Positions 1 to 7,917 of a stretch of DNA of 64,000 bases are shown piece by piece (the stretch's first letter is position 1; every line of letters begins with the position of its first letter). Location: contig CAUQKI010000007.1 in assembly GCA_963518955.1 (NCBI GenBank), positions 1 to 64,000 of the forward strand, written 5' to 3'. The position numbers were made by a program, and so were the translations under genes. This DNA is from JABCPE02 sp963518955 (GTDB lineage Bacteria; Bacteroidota; Bacteroidia; Flavobacteriales; Weeksellaceae). The notes beneath the pieces are model-generated. The model made no database searches, was not told the DNA's origin, and saw only the letters and a program-made list of their open reading frames with translations.

Positions 1-101
1 ACAAACGCGCTCTTGAGCAATGGCTCTCCCCTGAGAATTTCGACTCACAGGGTAAACAAAGGAAGTCTTTGAAGATGTTGAGAGAATTAGTAAATAGATG
101 A
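1..101 (+). CDS. 3' end of an unrecognised gene (partial)
   Basis: An open frame enters from the left edge and ends at a TGA, giving 32 residues that end LKMLRELVNR. The fragment is charged and helix-like, with no motif I can tie to a family. The stop overlaps the start codon of the next small ORF in an ATGA arrangement, so the two were probably translationally coupled. It could be the tail of a transposon or regulatory protein, but nothing visible proves this. Confidence 0.4.
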   Translation, partial: KRALEQWLSPENFDSQGKQRKSLKMLRELVNR

Positions 102-272
102 AGTTAAAAAGTAAGAAGAATATACAAACCTTTAGAGGTTTACCCTTCTTTAGATGCCTTCTTCACAGAAGAACAATGTTGGCTTACTGCGCATTTTGTT
201 CCGCTTATTAGTATTGATTTGGCAGTATTAGATAAGGATATGGATAGTCATCTTATAAGATTATGGGGGTGA
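98..272 (+). pseudogene. Small ORF broken by a one-base frameshift (unrecognised)
   Basis: An ATG overlapping the previous stop starts a short frame that is soon lost. A second frame, open from about position 111 to a TGA at 270-272 but lacking a start codon, encodes a protein-like stretch containing RRIYKPLEVYPSLDAFFTEE. Removing one A from the A5 run at 106-110 joins the ATG to this frame and gives a protein of about 57 residues. The simplest reading is a homopolymer frameshift mutation or a sequencing error. I do not recognise the product. The remaining DNA up to about 390 holds no gene that I can see. Confidence 0.35.
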
Positions 273-392
273 TATACTACTATTTTATGAATCTGTAGAC
301 TGGATAGGGTAGTATTGTTGATTCAGATTGTTAGTGAGTTGTTTTTATAGTTTCAAAAAAGTATTAAATCTGTGCAATTTTAAATATTATTG

Positions 393-1622
393 TTAATTGT
401 ATTTTACCACTTTTGCAGGAGAAATTCTACTGATGAGGTAGCTGGGTACTATTAGTGAAAGAGCAGAAACTACCAGTATTCCAAGTGAAAGAGCAAGGAT
501 GTAGCCTAAATTCAAATCTACTGGCACGGTGCTGATATAGTATTCTTTTGGGTTGAGTTTAATGACACCAAAATATTTCTGTATCAATAGCAAACCTATT
601 CCGATAAGATTTCCTACAATCAGTCCAGGGATAATGATGAGCAGGGTGTAGTTGATGAATATCGCACGAATTTGGTTATTGTTTGCACCTAAGGTTTTCA
701 GCACACCGATGGAGTTGGTTCTTTCAATAATCAAAATCAGCAGCACCATGATGATATTGATAATCACCACTACCAGCATAATGCCTAAGATTACAGAGAT
801 ATTCGTGTCAAAAATTTCTATCCATTGCAGGATTTGAGGGTATTTGTCAGTAGTTTTTTCTGTGTAGTTTTTGTAGCCGATGATTTTTTCTACTTGTGGG
901 AAAACAGCATCAGTTTTATCAAAATCTTTTAGGAAAATATCCACGCCGCCGATGTCAGTTTTTCCCATATTTTGGATTTTACGGACATGGTTGATATCAC
1001 CAATGACGAATAACTCATCGATGAGTTTGATATCAGTATTGTAGATGCCTTTTACTACGAATTTTCTATAAATCGGTTTTTGGTCTTCTTTGGAGAAAAC
1101 GGCTGTGATGCTGTCATTTACTTTCAGGTGCAGTCCTTTGGCGATTTGCTCAGAAAGCATAATGTCATTATTGTATCCTTTTTCTGTATAATCAGGGATT
1201 TCGCCTGAAGTGATGAATTTTTGGAAACGATTTTTGTCAAAATCCTTGCCCACGCCTTTTAGAATAATTCCAGCAAAATTCTCTTTGGTTCTGAGGATTC
1301 CGCTGAGAGAGGCGTAGGATTGTGCCGTTTCTACTTCAGGTATTTTTTTTAGTTCCTTTATATCAAAATTTTCTTGGTCTAAAACCGAAGAATTATAGGA
1401 AGCGTTTGATTTCGTGGATTTTACGGAAATATGTCCGCTGAAATCGCCCATCTTGTTTTTGATGGCTTTTTTGGAGCCGAGTCCTGTGGATATGGTAATC
1501 AGTGAAACCACTATCCCTAGGGCAACGGACAGCCTTCCGATGAAAATAATTATGCGTGAAAGATTATTTTTATTATCTTTGGAGAACGCAATTTTTTTAG
1601 AAAAATAAATAGGAAACTTCAA
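393..1622 (-). CDS. ABC transporter permease, FtsX/LolC-E-like (MacB family fold)
   Basis: An inner-membrane permease subunit of about 409 residues. One membrane helix lies near the N-terminus (around residues 25-47), a large periplasmic domain follows, and three helices sit in the last 140 residues, which is the LolC/LolE/FtsX layout. The ending ISRISPAKVVKYN matches the usual family ending in which PA-A precedes a short basic tail. Homologues extract lipoproteins or export substrates with a separate ATPase, which is not adjacent here. No ATG exists at the 5' end. I chose TTG at 1622 because it places family-like residues (KFPIYFSKKIAFSKDN) at the start and avoids overlap with the divergent namZ. 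A second TTG lies at 1643. Confidence 0.85.
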   Translation of the reverse strand: MKFPIYFSKKIAFSKDNKNNLSRIIIFIGRLSVALGIVVSLITISTGLGSKKAIKNKMGDFSGHISVKSTKSNASYNSSVLDQENFDIKELKKIPEVETAQSYASLSGILRTKENFAGIILKGVGKDFDKNRFQKFITSGEIPDYTEKGYNNDIMLSEQIAKGLHLKVNDSITAVFSKEDQKPIYRKFVVKGIYNTDIKLIDELFVIGDINHVRKIQNMGKTDIGGVDIFLKDFDKTDAVFPQVEKIIGYKNYTEKTTDKYPQILQWIEIFDTNISVILGIMLVVVIINIIMVLLILIIERTNSIGVLKTLGANNNQIRAIFINYTLLIIIPGLIVGNLIGIGLLLIQKYFGVIKLNPKEYYISTVPVDLNLGYILALSLGILVVSALSLIVPSYLISRISPAKVVKYN

Positions 1623-1626
1623 AATA

Positions 1627-2853
1627 ATGAATTTAAGAGCCAAAAGTAAAAATTTTGTATTGATTATACTAATGCTTTTTGTAAATAATCAATTTTTTAA
1701 TGCACAAAAATCTAAAAACGCCGAAAACGAGGAATTTGTAACAGGCGCAGACCAGCCAGAAAAATACCTGCCGCTGCTGAAAGGAAAGTCTGTGGGAGTG
1801 GTGACCAATCAGACAGGGCTGGTGACCATCAATAAGAAAAAACAAAGCATCGTAGACTTTTTGAAAGAAAATGGAGTAGCCGTAAAAAGGGTTTTTGCTC
1901 CTGAACACGGCTTTCGTGGAGTGGCAGATGCTGGAGAAGTTGTGAAAAATGGAGTGGATACCAAGACAGGCATTCCGATAGTTTCGCTTTACGCAAATAC
2001 CAAAAAACCTACACCCGCCCATATGAAGGATTTGGATGTTATTTTGTTTGATATTCAGGATGTGGGAGTTAGGTTTTATACCTATATATCTACGCTTGCC
2101 TATGTAATGGAGGCGGGAGCAGAAAACGGCGTGGAAATCATCGTTTTGGATAGACCCAATCCGCATGACGGCTATACAGACGGGCCAGTGCTGAGAAAAG
2201 AATGGACTTCTTTTGTGGGACTTCATCCGGTGCCTGTGGTCTATGGGCTTACCATAGGAGAATACGGAAAAATGGTAAATGGCGAAAAATGGCTTAAAAA
2301 TAAAGTTCAGGCGAAATATACACTCATAAAAATGAAAGGCTACCACAAGAAAAACCGCTATCCACTTCTGGAAAAGCCGTCGCCTAACTTGCCGAATGAC
2401 AAAGCAATAAATCTTTATCCAAGTTTGTGCTTCTTTGAAGGTGCGGAAGTTTCCGTAGGGCGTGGGACAGATATTCCTTTCCAAATCTATGGTTCGCCTT
2501 GGATTAAGAATATGAAATATGAATTCACTCCGAAACCAAGTTTTGGTTCTAAAAATCCGTTCTTAAATGGTCAGCTGTGCTATGGAGAGGATTTGAGAAA
2601 TTATGACAAAGACCTGCGCGAGCTTAGTTTGGAATGGGTGATAAAGGCTTATAAAAACTATAAAAATCCACAAAAATCATTTTTCCTAAAAGATGCCAAG
2701 GGCAAATATTGGTTTGATACCTTGGCAGGAACGGATGAACTCAGAAAGCAGATAATAGCAGGAAAATCTGAAGCAGAAATCCGACAAACATGGCAGAAAG
2801 GACTTTCTGATTTTGAAAAGATAAGAACTAAATATGTAGTGTATCAAGATTAG
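1627..2853 (+). CDS. namZ: Exo-beta-N-acetylmuramidase NamZ (DUF1343, GH171)
   Basis: A secreted protein of 408 residues with a signal peptide ending near NAQ at residues 24-26. The mature part carries hallmarks of DUF1343: SVGVVTNQTGLV, the acidic motif FAPEHGFRG, and LFDIQDVGVRFYTYISTL. The family is known from Tannerella forsythia NamZ, which releases terminal N-acetylmuramic acid from peptidoglycan fragments, so the likely role is muropeptide recovery in the periplasm. The gene starts just upstream of the divergent permease gene and is followed after 6 bp by comF, with which it is probably co-transcribed. Length is normal for the family. Confidence 0.88.
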   Translation: MNLRAKSKNFVLIILMLFVNNQFFNAQKSKNAENEEFVTGADQPEKYLPLLKGKSVGVVTNQTGLVTINKKKQSIVDFLKENGVAVKRVFAPEHGFRGVADAGEVVKNGVDTKTGIPIVSLYANTKKPTPAHMKDLDVILFDIQDVGVRFYTYISTLAYVMEAGAENGVEIIVLDRPNPHDGYTDGPVLRKEWTSFVGLHPVPVVYGLTIGEYGKMVNGEKWLKNKVQAKYTLIKMKGYHKKNRYPLLEKPSPNLPNDKAINLYPSLCFFEGAEVSVGRGTDIPFQIYGSPWIKNMKYEFTPKPSFGSKNPFLNGQLCYGEDLRNYDKDLRELSLEWVIKAYKNYKNPQKSFFLKDAKGKYWFDTLAGTDELRKQIIAGKSEAEIRQTWQKGLSDFEKIRTKYVVYQD

Positions 2854-2859
2854 GAACGG

Positions 2860-3504
2860 ATGTTTTTGGATGTATTGTTCCCAAATCGCTGCCTAAACTG
2901 TGATGAAATCATTTCCAAAGATGAAATTGTCTGCGTGAAATGTTTGGATAAAATACATTTTACGCATTGGGATTTTGGAGAAAATCTTTTGAAAAGAAAG
3001 GCAGAAAGCCTGTTTCCATTGGAGGCGGCTTATGCTCTTATGTATTTTGATAAAAAGGGACTTTCTAGGGAACTTATCCACCAGCTGAAATACCGAAATC
3101 AGGAAAAAATTGGCGGGATTTTAGCCAAATGGGTCGTGGAAAATCTTAGGTTTAAAGGAGAAAAACCAGATTTGCTGGTCAGTGTTCCACTTCATCCCAA
3201 GAAACTTAAAGAGCGGGGATACAATCAGTTACATCTTTTTACGGAGGTTTTGTCCTCTGAATATGGGATTCCGTTTGACCATAATTTACTCAAAAGAAAC
3301 AGCCACAGCAAAGCTCAAGCTCAAAAAGACAAATCCCACAGAGAAGAAACTAAATATGATTTTTCTCTCACGAAAGAAATTGAAAATCAACATATTCTAT
3401 TGATAGATGATGTGTTTACTACAGGGAATACAATGAGCGCCATCGCTTGGGAATTCCTTAAAAATAAGAAAAACAAGGTGAGTATATTAGTGATGGCGAT
3501 TTAG
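2860..3504 (+). CDS. comF: ComF family phosphoribosyltransferase-like protein
   Basis: A protein of 214 residues with the ComF layout. An N-terminal four-cysteine zinc site (C11, C14, C25, C28) is followed by a phosphoribosyltransferase fold with the PRPP loop LLIDDVFTTGNT near residues 175-186. ComF/GntX proteins are linked to DNA uptake during transformation, where ComF is thought to work with the helicase and recombination machinery. The gene follows namZ closely and converges on mutY, and the two coding regions overlap by 18 bp at their 3' ends. Family assignment is firm. A competence role in this organism is inference. Confidence 0.88.
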   Translation: MFLDVLFPNRCLNCDEIISKDEIVCVKCLDKIHFTHWDFGENLLKRKAESLFPLEAAYALMYFDKKGLSRELIHQLKYRNQEKIGGILAKWVVENLRFKGEKPDLLVSVPLHPKKLKERGYNQLHLFTEVLSSEYGIPFDHNLLKRNSHSKAQAQKDKSHREETKYDFSLTKEIENQHILLIDDVFTTGNTMSAIAWEFLKNKKNKVSILVMAI

Positions 3505-4527
3505 TGATTTGATGAATTTTTCTAAAGGTTTTGGGAAAGATTTTTGGTCAAAATCTTCTAAATCTAATATTTCTAAATTGTTTTCCTTTCTGAAATTTTG
3601 GAATAAACTGCTGTCACTCAGTGTGATGCTGTAAATCTTGATATTAAGGTTTTTATGGGTTAGTTTGTGGGAAATTTCCTCTTCTTTTACGATAAATTTT
3701 TCTAAAAATTCATTGATTTTATCAGGGAAATCGTAGAGTTTTTTCCAAATAGAGCTGTCATCTCGCTGTTTGATAAGAAAAGAATTTTCGTATCGGACGA
3801 AATAGTAGATGAGGTTCATGTCTTCGGGCTTGATTTTCTTTGTTTTTACGGGGAAATCGGCTGTTTTTCCGAGCTGAAAAGTCAGACAATCTTCATGAAC
3901 AGGGCAAATATCACAGGAAGGATTTTTAGGTTTGCAGATGTTTGCTCCCAAATCCATTATCGCTTGATTAAAATCGCCAAAATCTCTGTTAGGCATTATC
4001 AAAAGGGCTAATTCCGAGAAATAATTGTGGGCTTTAGTCTTTGAAATATCAAAATTATCAGCGAAAATTCTAGATAAAACGCGGTAAAAATTGCCATCCA
4101 CAGCGGGTCTTTTTTCGTTGAAACAAATACTGGAAATGGCAGCTGCGGTGTATTTTCCGACGCCTTTTAGTTTTAGAATTTCGTGGTAATTATTTGGGAA
4201 AATACCTTGATAATCCTGCATGATTTGTTGTGCGGCTTTGTGTAGATTGATAGCTCTGGAATAGTATCCCAGTCCTTTCCAGTAGAGGAGAACCTCGTCT
4301 ATATCGGCCTTGGCGAGAGATTCTATATCTTTAAATCTATTGGTGAAATTGATATAATATTCCAATCCCTGTTCCACGCGGGTCTGCTGTAGAATAATCT
4401 CCGAAATCCACACATTATAAGGATTTTGGGTGGTTCTCCATGGCAAAATTCTTGCATTTTGGCTGTACCAGAGCAATAATTTTTGACCAATGTAAAGAAA
4501 ATCAGAATTTTGTTTAATTGTTTTCAA
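3487..4527 (-). CDS. mutY: A/G-specific adenine glycosylase MutY
   Basis: A base-excision repair enzyme that removes adenine paired with 8-oxoguanine. The 346-residue protein has the helix-hairpin-helix LKGVGKYTAAAI, the catalytic aspartate in AVDGNFYRV, the glutamate in ISEIILQQTR, and the iron-sulfur cluster cysteines in the classic C-X6-C-X2-C-X5-C spacing (CKPKNPSCDICPVHEDC). The C-terminal NUDIX-like domain recognises 8-oxoG. The start appears to be TTG, since no ATG lies between the promoter-like TATTTTTG at 4550-4557 (minus strand) and the catalytic domain. The gene is divergent from the HU gene, and its promoter overlaps the HU start. Confidence 0.93.
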   Translation of the reverse strand: MKTIKQNSDFLYIGQKLLLWYSQNARILPWRTTQNPYNVWISEIILQQTRVEQGLEYYINFTNRFKDIESLAKADIDEVLLYWKGLGYYSRAINLHKAAQQIMQDYQGIFPNNYHEILKLKGVGKYTAAAISSICFNEKRPAVDGNFYRVLSRIFADNFDISKTKAHNYFSELALLIMPNRDFGDFNQAIMDLGANICKPKNPSCDICPVHEDCLTFQLGKTADFPVKTKKIKPEDMNLIYYFVRYENSFLIKQRDDSSIWKKLYDFPDKINEFLEKFIVKEEEISHKLTHKNLNIKIYSITLSDSSLFQNFRKENNLEILDLEDFDQKSFPKPLEKFIKSLNRHH

Positions 4528-4544
4528 AATTTTTTATATATTTG
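4518..4544 (+). promoter_or_regulatory. Promoter for the HU gene
   Basis: TATATTTG at 4537-4544 fits the Bacteroidota -7 consensus TAnnTTTG, with TTG at 4518-4520 as a -33 element 16 bp upstream. It lies 28 bp before the chosen ATG of the HU gene. Confidence 0.6.
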
Positions 4545-4549
4545 CACAC

Positions 4550-4580
4550 CAAAAATAAAAACAAAAAAGGAAATGACAAA
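4550..4580 (-). promoter_or_regulatory. Promoter for mutY, overlapping the HU start region
   Basis: On the minus strand TATTTTTG (4557 to 4550) has a TTTG -33 element (4580 to 4577) spaced 19 bp upstream. The -33 element lies within the first codons of the HU gene, so transcription of the two divergent genes could interfere. Confidence 0.5.
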
Positions 4581-4863
4581 GGCAGAATTAGTAAATGCAA
4601 TTGCAAATAAGTTAGGAACTGAGAAAAATGAAACTCAGAGAATCATAGAGGCGTTTATGCAGGAGATAAGAACAACTATGTATAATGGTGATAATGTGTA
4701 TCTTAGAGGTTTTGGGTCTTTTATTATCAAAACAAGAGCAGCAAAGACAGGTAGAAATATCTCTAAAAATACTGCAATCCAAATTCCTGCACATAATATA
4801 CCAGCATTTAAGCCTTCTAAGACTTTCGTAGAAAAGGTAAAATCAAAAGTAAAAGTAAAATAA
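4573..4863 (+). CDS. HU/IHF family DNA-binding protein
   Basis: A nucleoid-associated protein of 96 residues starting MTKAELVNAIANKLG. The frame is open upstream, but this ATG fits the family start and sits 28 bp downstream of a TAnnTTTG promoter. The HU beta-arm region is visible as the RGFGSFIIK strand, followed by the PAHNIPAFKPSK segment whose conserved NIP-like turn intercalates into DNA. The tail is lysine-rich (VEKVKSKVKVK). HU dimers bend and compact DNA. It is followed by the gene for the tiny basic ribosomal-type protein and then RNase G/E. Confidence 0.93.
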   Translation: MTKAELVNAIANKLGTEKNETQRIIEAFMQEIRTTMYNGDNVYLRGFGSFIIKTRAAKTGRNISKNTAIQIPAHNIPAFKPSKTFVEKVKSKVKVK

Positions 4864-4905
4864 ATATAATTCACTGAGTAATAACAGAATAAAAACATTA
4901 AAGCT

Positions 4906-4998
4906 ATGCCAAGCGGAAAGAAAAGAAAGAGACATAAGGTGGCTACCCACAAGAGAAAAAAGAGAAGAAGACTAAACAGACATAAGAAGAAAAAATAG
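4906..4998 (+). CDS. 30-residue very basic protein, probable Bacteroidota ribosomal protein (bL38-like)
   Basis: A 30-codon ORF beginning MPSGKKRKRHKVATHKRKK and made up of more than half lysine and arginine, plus four histidines, with no acidic residue. It sits 42 bp after the HU gene and ahead of the ribonuclease G/E gene. Its size and composition are those of the smallest ribosomal proteins. I recall a protein of this type being described as an extra large-subunit protein (bL38) in the Flavobacterium johnsoniae ribosome, but the link to this sequence is from memory. It does not resemble THX. ORF callers with a length cut-off would miss it. Confidence 0.7.
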   Translation: MPSGKKRKRHKVATHKRKKRRRLNRHKKKK

Positions 4999-5030
4999 TC
5001 TTCAGTAGGAAAACATAAGAATATAGTTGG

Positions 5031-5067
5031 TGTTTTTATTTTTGAAAATGGAGCCGACTATATTTTT
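5031..5067 (+). terminator. Hairpin between the small basic protein gene and rng
   Basis: ATATAGTTGG at 5031-5040 pairs with CCGACTATAT at 5054-5063, with one G-U pair, and a T run follows. It could terminate or attenuate transcription from the HU side. Confidence 0.5.
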
Positions 5068-5068
5068 G
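5061..5068 (+). promoter_or_regulatory. -7 promoter box for rng
   Basis: TATTTTTG fits TAnnTTTG and lies 42 bp before the rng start. It coincides with the end and T-tract of the preceding hairpin. Confidence 0.4.
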
Positions 5069-5110
5069 TTTATTTAAGTAAAAGAAAAGTATTATTAGAA
5101 AGCCAAAAAA

Positions 5111-6673
5111 ATGAAGAAAGAGTTAATCATATCATATGAAGAAGAGGCTTCTAAAATTGCTCTAATAGAAGATGGAAGACTCTTCGAACTCCATACGGAG
5201 GAACAAGATAGTGAGTATGTAGTAGGGGATTTATTCGTTGGTAAAGTAAAAAAACTAGCACCAAACCTTAATGCAGCTTTTGTCAATATAGGCTCTGATA
5301 AGGATGCCTTTTTGCATTATCAGGATTTGGGGCCAGAGTTTAGAACTTACCAAAACCTATTAAAAGGGATTTTGAATAAAAAAATCCAATCACCAAGCCT
5401 AAAATCCTTCTCAATAGAGGAAGAGATAGATAAGAACGGAATGATAGACAAGGTCTTATCTGTGGGTGATGAAGTCCTGCTGCAAATCACAAAAGAGCCT
5501 ATTTCCACAAAAGGGGCAAGGGTATCTACACAAATCTCCTTAACAGGGAGGTATTTGGTTTTAATTCCTTTTGACCAAAAAATATCGGTATCGAAAAAAA
5601 TAAAGGATAGTCAAGAAAAAACAAGGCTGAAAACTTTGATAGAAAGTATAAAGCCAGAAGGTTTTGGGGTGATTATCAGAACCGTAGCAGAAAATAAAAA
5701 AGTGGCTGAGCTTCATAATGATATGAACCAGCTGATAGAGAAATGGAATATCTGTTTTAGAAATATCCAAAAAAATAAAACGCCTTGTAAAGTCCTTAGT
5801 GAGGAAGATAGGGCTTCTGCTATTTTGAGGGATAATTTTAACCAAGACTTTGTAAGTATCATTTGTGATGATGAACAAATGGTAAATGACATGCGAAATT
5901 ACCTAGAAGTAATCGCTCCTGAAAGTAAAAATATAGTTCAGTATTATGACTCTCATATTCCTCTTTTGGAATATTATAATGTAGAAAAACAGCTGAAACA
6001 GTCTTTTGGGAAACATGTGAATATTCCAGGTTCCAAAGGAGCTTATCTAGTAATAGAGCACACAGAGGCTCTCCATGTCATAGATGTGAATTCGGGTAAT
6101 AATATATCATTAGGAAATCAGGCTAATAAGAGCCATGCCCTAAATGTAAATAAAATCGCAGCAACGGAGATAGCCAGACAGCTTAGATTGCGAGATATGG
6201 GCGGGATAATAGTGGTGGATTTCATAGATATGAGCAATACCGACCATCGTAAAGAACTTTATGACCATCTGAAAGAGGAGATGAAGAGAGATAAAGCAAG
6301 GCATAAAATCCTCCCTCCGAGTAAATTTGGTCTGATACAAATAACAAGACAAAGGGTTCGCCCAGAAAAAATAATAGATACCAAAGAAGAAAACCCTAAC
6401 GAAATAGGCGAAATAAATGCTCCGATAGTGATAGTAGAGCAGATGGAAGAAGCCATCAAAAACCACTTGATACATGAGAAAAGCAAATTGTATCTCCATG
6501 TTCATCCTTTTGTAGAAGCCTACCTTACCAAAGGATTTTTTACAAGCATCAGAATGAAATGGTTGTTTAGATACAATAAGTGGGTAACCATTATACCAAG
6601 AGACTCTTATAAATATTTAGAGTACAGATTGTATAATGAAGAGAAAAAAGAACTGATGAATCATTCTTATTAA
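5111..6673 (+). CDS. rng: Ribonuclease E/G family endoribonuclease
   Basis: An endoribonuclease of 520 residues that processes rRNA and mRNA. An S1 RNA-binding domain is embedded near residues 38-145. The DNase I-like catalytic core carries the two metal-binding aspartates in IDVNSG (D325) and VVDFIDM (D370), the equivalents of D303 and D346 of E. coli RNase E. The conserved RQRVRP motif follows. The zinc-link CPxCxG motif that normally comes after this arginine motif is absent: no CxxC is seen there. The long unstructured C-terminal scaffold of RNase E is also missing, so RNase G is the better name. A strong terminator follows the stop. Confidence 0.93.
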   Translation: MKKELIISYEEEASKIALIEDGRLFELHTEEQDSEYVVGDLFVGKVKKLAPNLNAAFVNIGSDKDAFLHYQDLGPEFRTYQNLLKGILNKKIQSPSLKSFSIEEEIDKNGMIDKVLSVGDEVLLQITKEPISTKGARVSTQISLTGRYLVLIPFDQKISVSKKIKDSQEKTRLKTLIESIKPEGFGVIIRTVAENKKVAELHNDMNQLIEKWNICFRNIQKNKTPCKVLSEEDRASAILRDNFNQDFVSIICDDEQMVNDMRNYLEVIAPESKNIVQYYDSHIPLLEYYNVEKQLKQSFGKHVNIPGSKGAYLVIEHTEALHVIDVNSGNNISLGNQANKSHALNVNKIAATEIARQLRLRDMGGIIVVDFIDMSNTDHRKELYDHLKEEMKRDKARHKILPPSKFGLIQITRQRVRPEKIIDTKEENPNEIGEINAPIVIVEQMEEAIKNHLIHEKSKLYLHVHPFVEAYLTKGFFTSIRMKWLFRYNKWVTIIPRDSYKYLEYRLYNEEKKELMNHSY

Positions 6674-6676
6674 AGA

Positions 6677-6708
6677 AAAAAAGCAATCCAAATTTGGATT
6701 GCTTTTTT
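6677..6708. terminator. Rho-independent terminator, usable in both directions
   Basis: A perfect dyad, AAGCAATCCAAA and TTTGGATTGCTT, flanked by A and T runs. It serves rng on the plus strand and the convergent lipoprotein gene on the minus strand. Confidence 0.85.
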
Positions 6709-6725
6709 ATATACTACCATTAGAA

Positions 6726-7835
6726 TTACTTAACATTAGGAACGATAACTTTGTATTCTTTATCTATTGTAACCTCGTTAGCATCTTGTAATTTTACTTT
6801 TACAACTAGATTTCTTCCATCTATAACAGCAGAAGTAAGAAGAAATCTAGGCTGTGTCAAATAAATATCAATATAGCCAACACTCTGTCCTGAAATAGTT
6901 CTATATAAAGGACTTTGACCATCTATAGACAGTGTTACACTAGGTTTTGATATTAGAGATATAGAAATAAGTTTATGCCAATTATTATCAAAGAACCCTC
7001 TTAAATTTTGAGTCAAATCTATTTTATTAGGATGCAATTTTATTACATCTTTTACTTTCTCTCTAAAATCAAAATTGTGCCCAATTGCCAAATCATCAGC
7101 GAGATTTTTCAGTGTTTTGAAACCTTCTACATTTTTATGAATTTCAAAAGTGTTTTTAGAACTGTCCAATATTTTCTTATCAGTGATTTTTATGCTTAGA
7201 CTTAGGGAGTTGTTGCCATCGCTTTTATCCTTTGAGTCAGCAACATAATCTATTTGATATCTTTGATTATCGTAGCTGAATAGACTTCCTATTCCTATCG
7301 GTAAGGATTCGTAGAGTCCACGCATGTATTTAGAGGATACATAGCTGTTATCAGTGGTGAATTGTTTATTATAAAAATCTCTAGCATCAAATTTTAATGT
7401 ACTTTTTGTAGAACTTTTGATGCCTTTATACTTAGTGTAGAAAGAGATATATTGTTTATCGTATGTAATATCTTCGATAGATAAATAACTCAAATCATCA
7501 TCTTTCAGAGTGTAGTATTTTTGGTCAGTTGTAAGGGTTGCGAATTTCACAGAATTTTTCAGTGCTGCACTTACATTAGCAGGATTGTTGTAAAGATCTG
7601 CAATATCAATAGCGCTTAGATAGTCCACACCAGTTTTCCATTCTTGTGCATATGTTCTTCTTCCTATTTGCTCATCGCTAGGTCTTTCATTAGTAGGTGT
7701 AGATGGCGTTGTAGGGTTGGATGGTTGTGTATTTCCAGGTGTATTAGGGTTGGTTATATCTTCATCTCTACTACCACCACAATTGGTTAATAATGCTCCT
7801 GTTATTAATAGGAACGGGATTAATCTTCTCTTCAT
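6726..7835 (-). CDS. Secreted lipoprotein of unknown function
   Basis: A predicted lipoprotein of about 369 residues. I start it at the ATG giving MKRRLIPFLLITGALLTNC, where the lipobox cysteine is followed by GGS. A Thr/Pro/Asn-rich linker (roughly residues 27-52) then joins a large, mostly beta-strand-like body without any family motif that I recognise. The linker suggests surface or outer-membrane anchoring with a spaced domain. A longer frame exists upstream, but it would put seven residues ahead of the signal peptide. The gene is divergent from lpxK, and nothing nearby explains its role. Confidence 0.75.
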   Translation of the reverse strand: MKRRLIPFLLITGALLTNCGGSRDEDITNPNTPGNTQPSNPTTPSTPTNERPSDEQIGRRTYAQEWKTGVDYLSAIDIADLYNNPANVSAALKNSVKFATLTTDQKYYTLKDDDLSYLSIEDITYDKQYISFYTKYKGIKSSTKSTLKFDARDFYNKQFTTDNSYVSSKYMRGLYESLPIGIGSLFSYDNQRYQIDYVADSKDKSDGNNSLSLSIKITDKKILDSSKNTFEIHKNVEGFKTLKNLADDLAIGHNFDFREKVKDVIKLHPNKIDLTQNLRGFFDNNWHKLISISLISKPSVTLSIDGQSPLYRTISGQSVGYIDIYLTQPRFLLTSAVIDGRNLVVKVKLQDANEVTIDKEYKVIVPNVK

Positions 7836-7853
7836 ATTTAAAATATTTTGGTA

Positions 7854-7861
7854 CAAAGGTA
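7854..7861 (-). promoter_or_regulatory. -7 box for the lipoprotein gene, in a direct repeat
   Basis: On the minus strand TACCTTTG lies 18 bp before the ATG. It spans the join of a direct repeat of GGTACAAA (twice in a row, 7850-7865, read on the plus strand). No clear -33 element was seen. Confidence 0.45.
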
Positions 7862-7879
7862 CAAAAAAATTAGCAATAG

Positions 7880-7911
7880 TTGATAAATGATAGAAAAAAT
7901 CCTTACTTTTG
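7880..7911 (+). promoter_or_regulatory. Promoter for lpxK, probably giving a leaderless mRNA
   Basis: TTG at 7880-7882 and TACTTTTG at 7904-7911 are spaced 21 bp, a good Bacteroidota promoter. The ATG of lpxK begins only 6 bp after the -7 box, so transcription should start at or next to the start codon. Confidence 0.65.
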
Positions 7912-7917
7912 TTCCTT

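Noticed and set aside
272..325. ATACTAC...GTAGTAT inverted repeat near the left edge
   Set aside because: Seven-base arms about 40 bases apart with weak pairing between; probably chance and not a terminal repeat of a mobile element.
1..392. Search for an insertion sequence in the left-edge remnants
   Set aside because: No transposase motif or terminal inverted repeats were found; the fragments could not be tied to a mobile element.
1669..2484. 271-residue minus-strand frame inside namZ
   Set aside because: It is the antisense shadow of a well-supported gene, with no recognisable motif and no start context.
4483..4572. 30-residue N-terminal extension of the HU frame
   Set aside because: It reads through the promoter region and has no homology; the ATG at 4573 gives the normal HU start.
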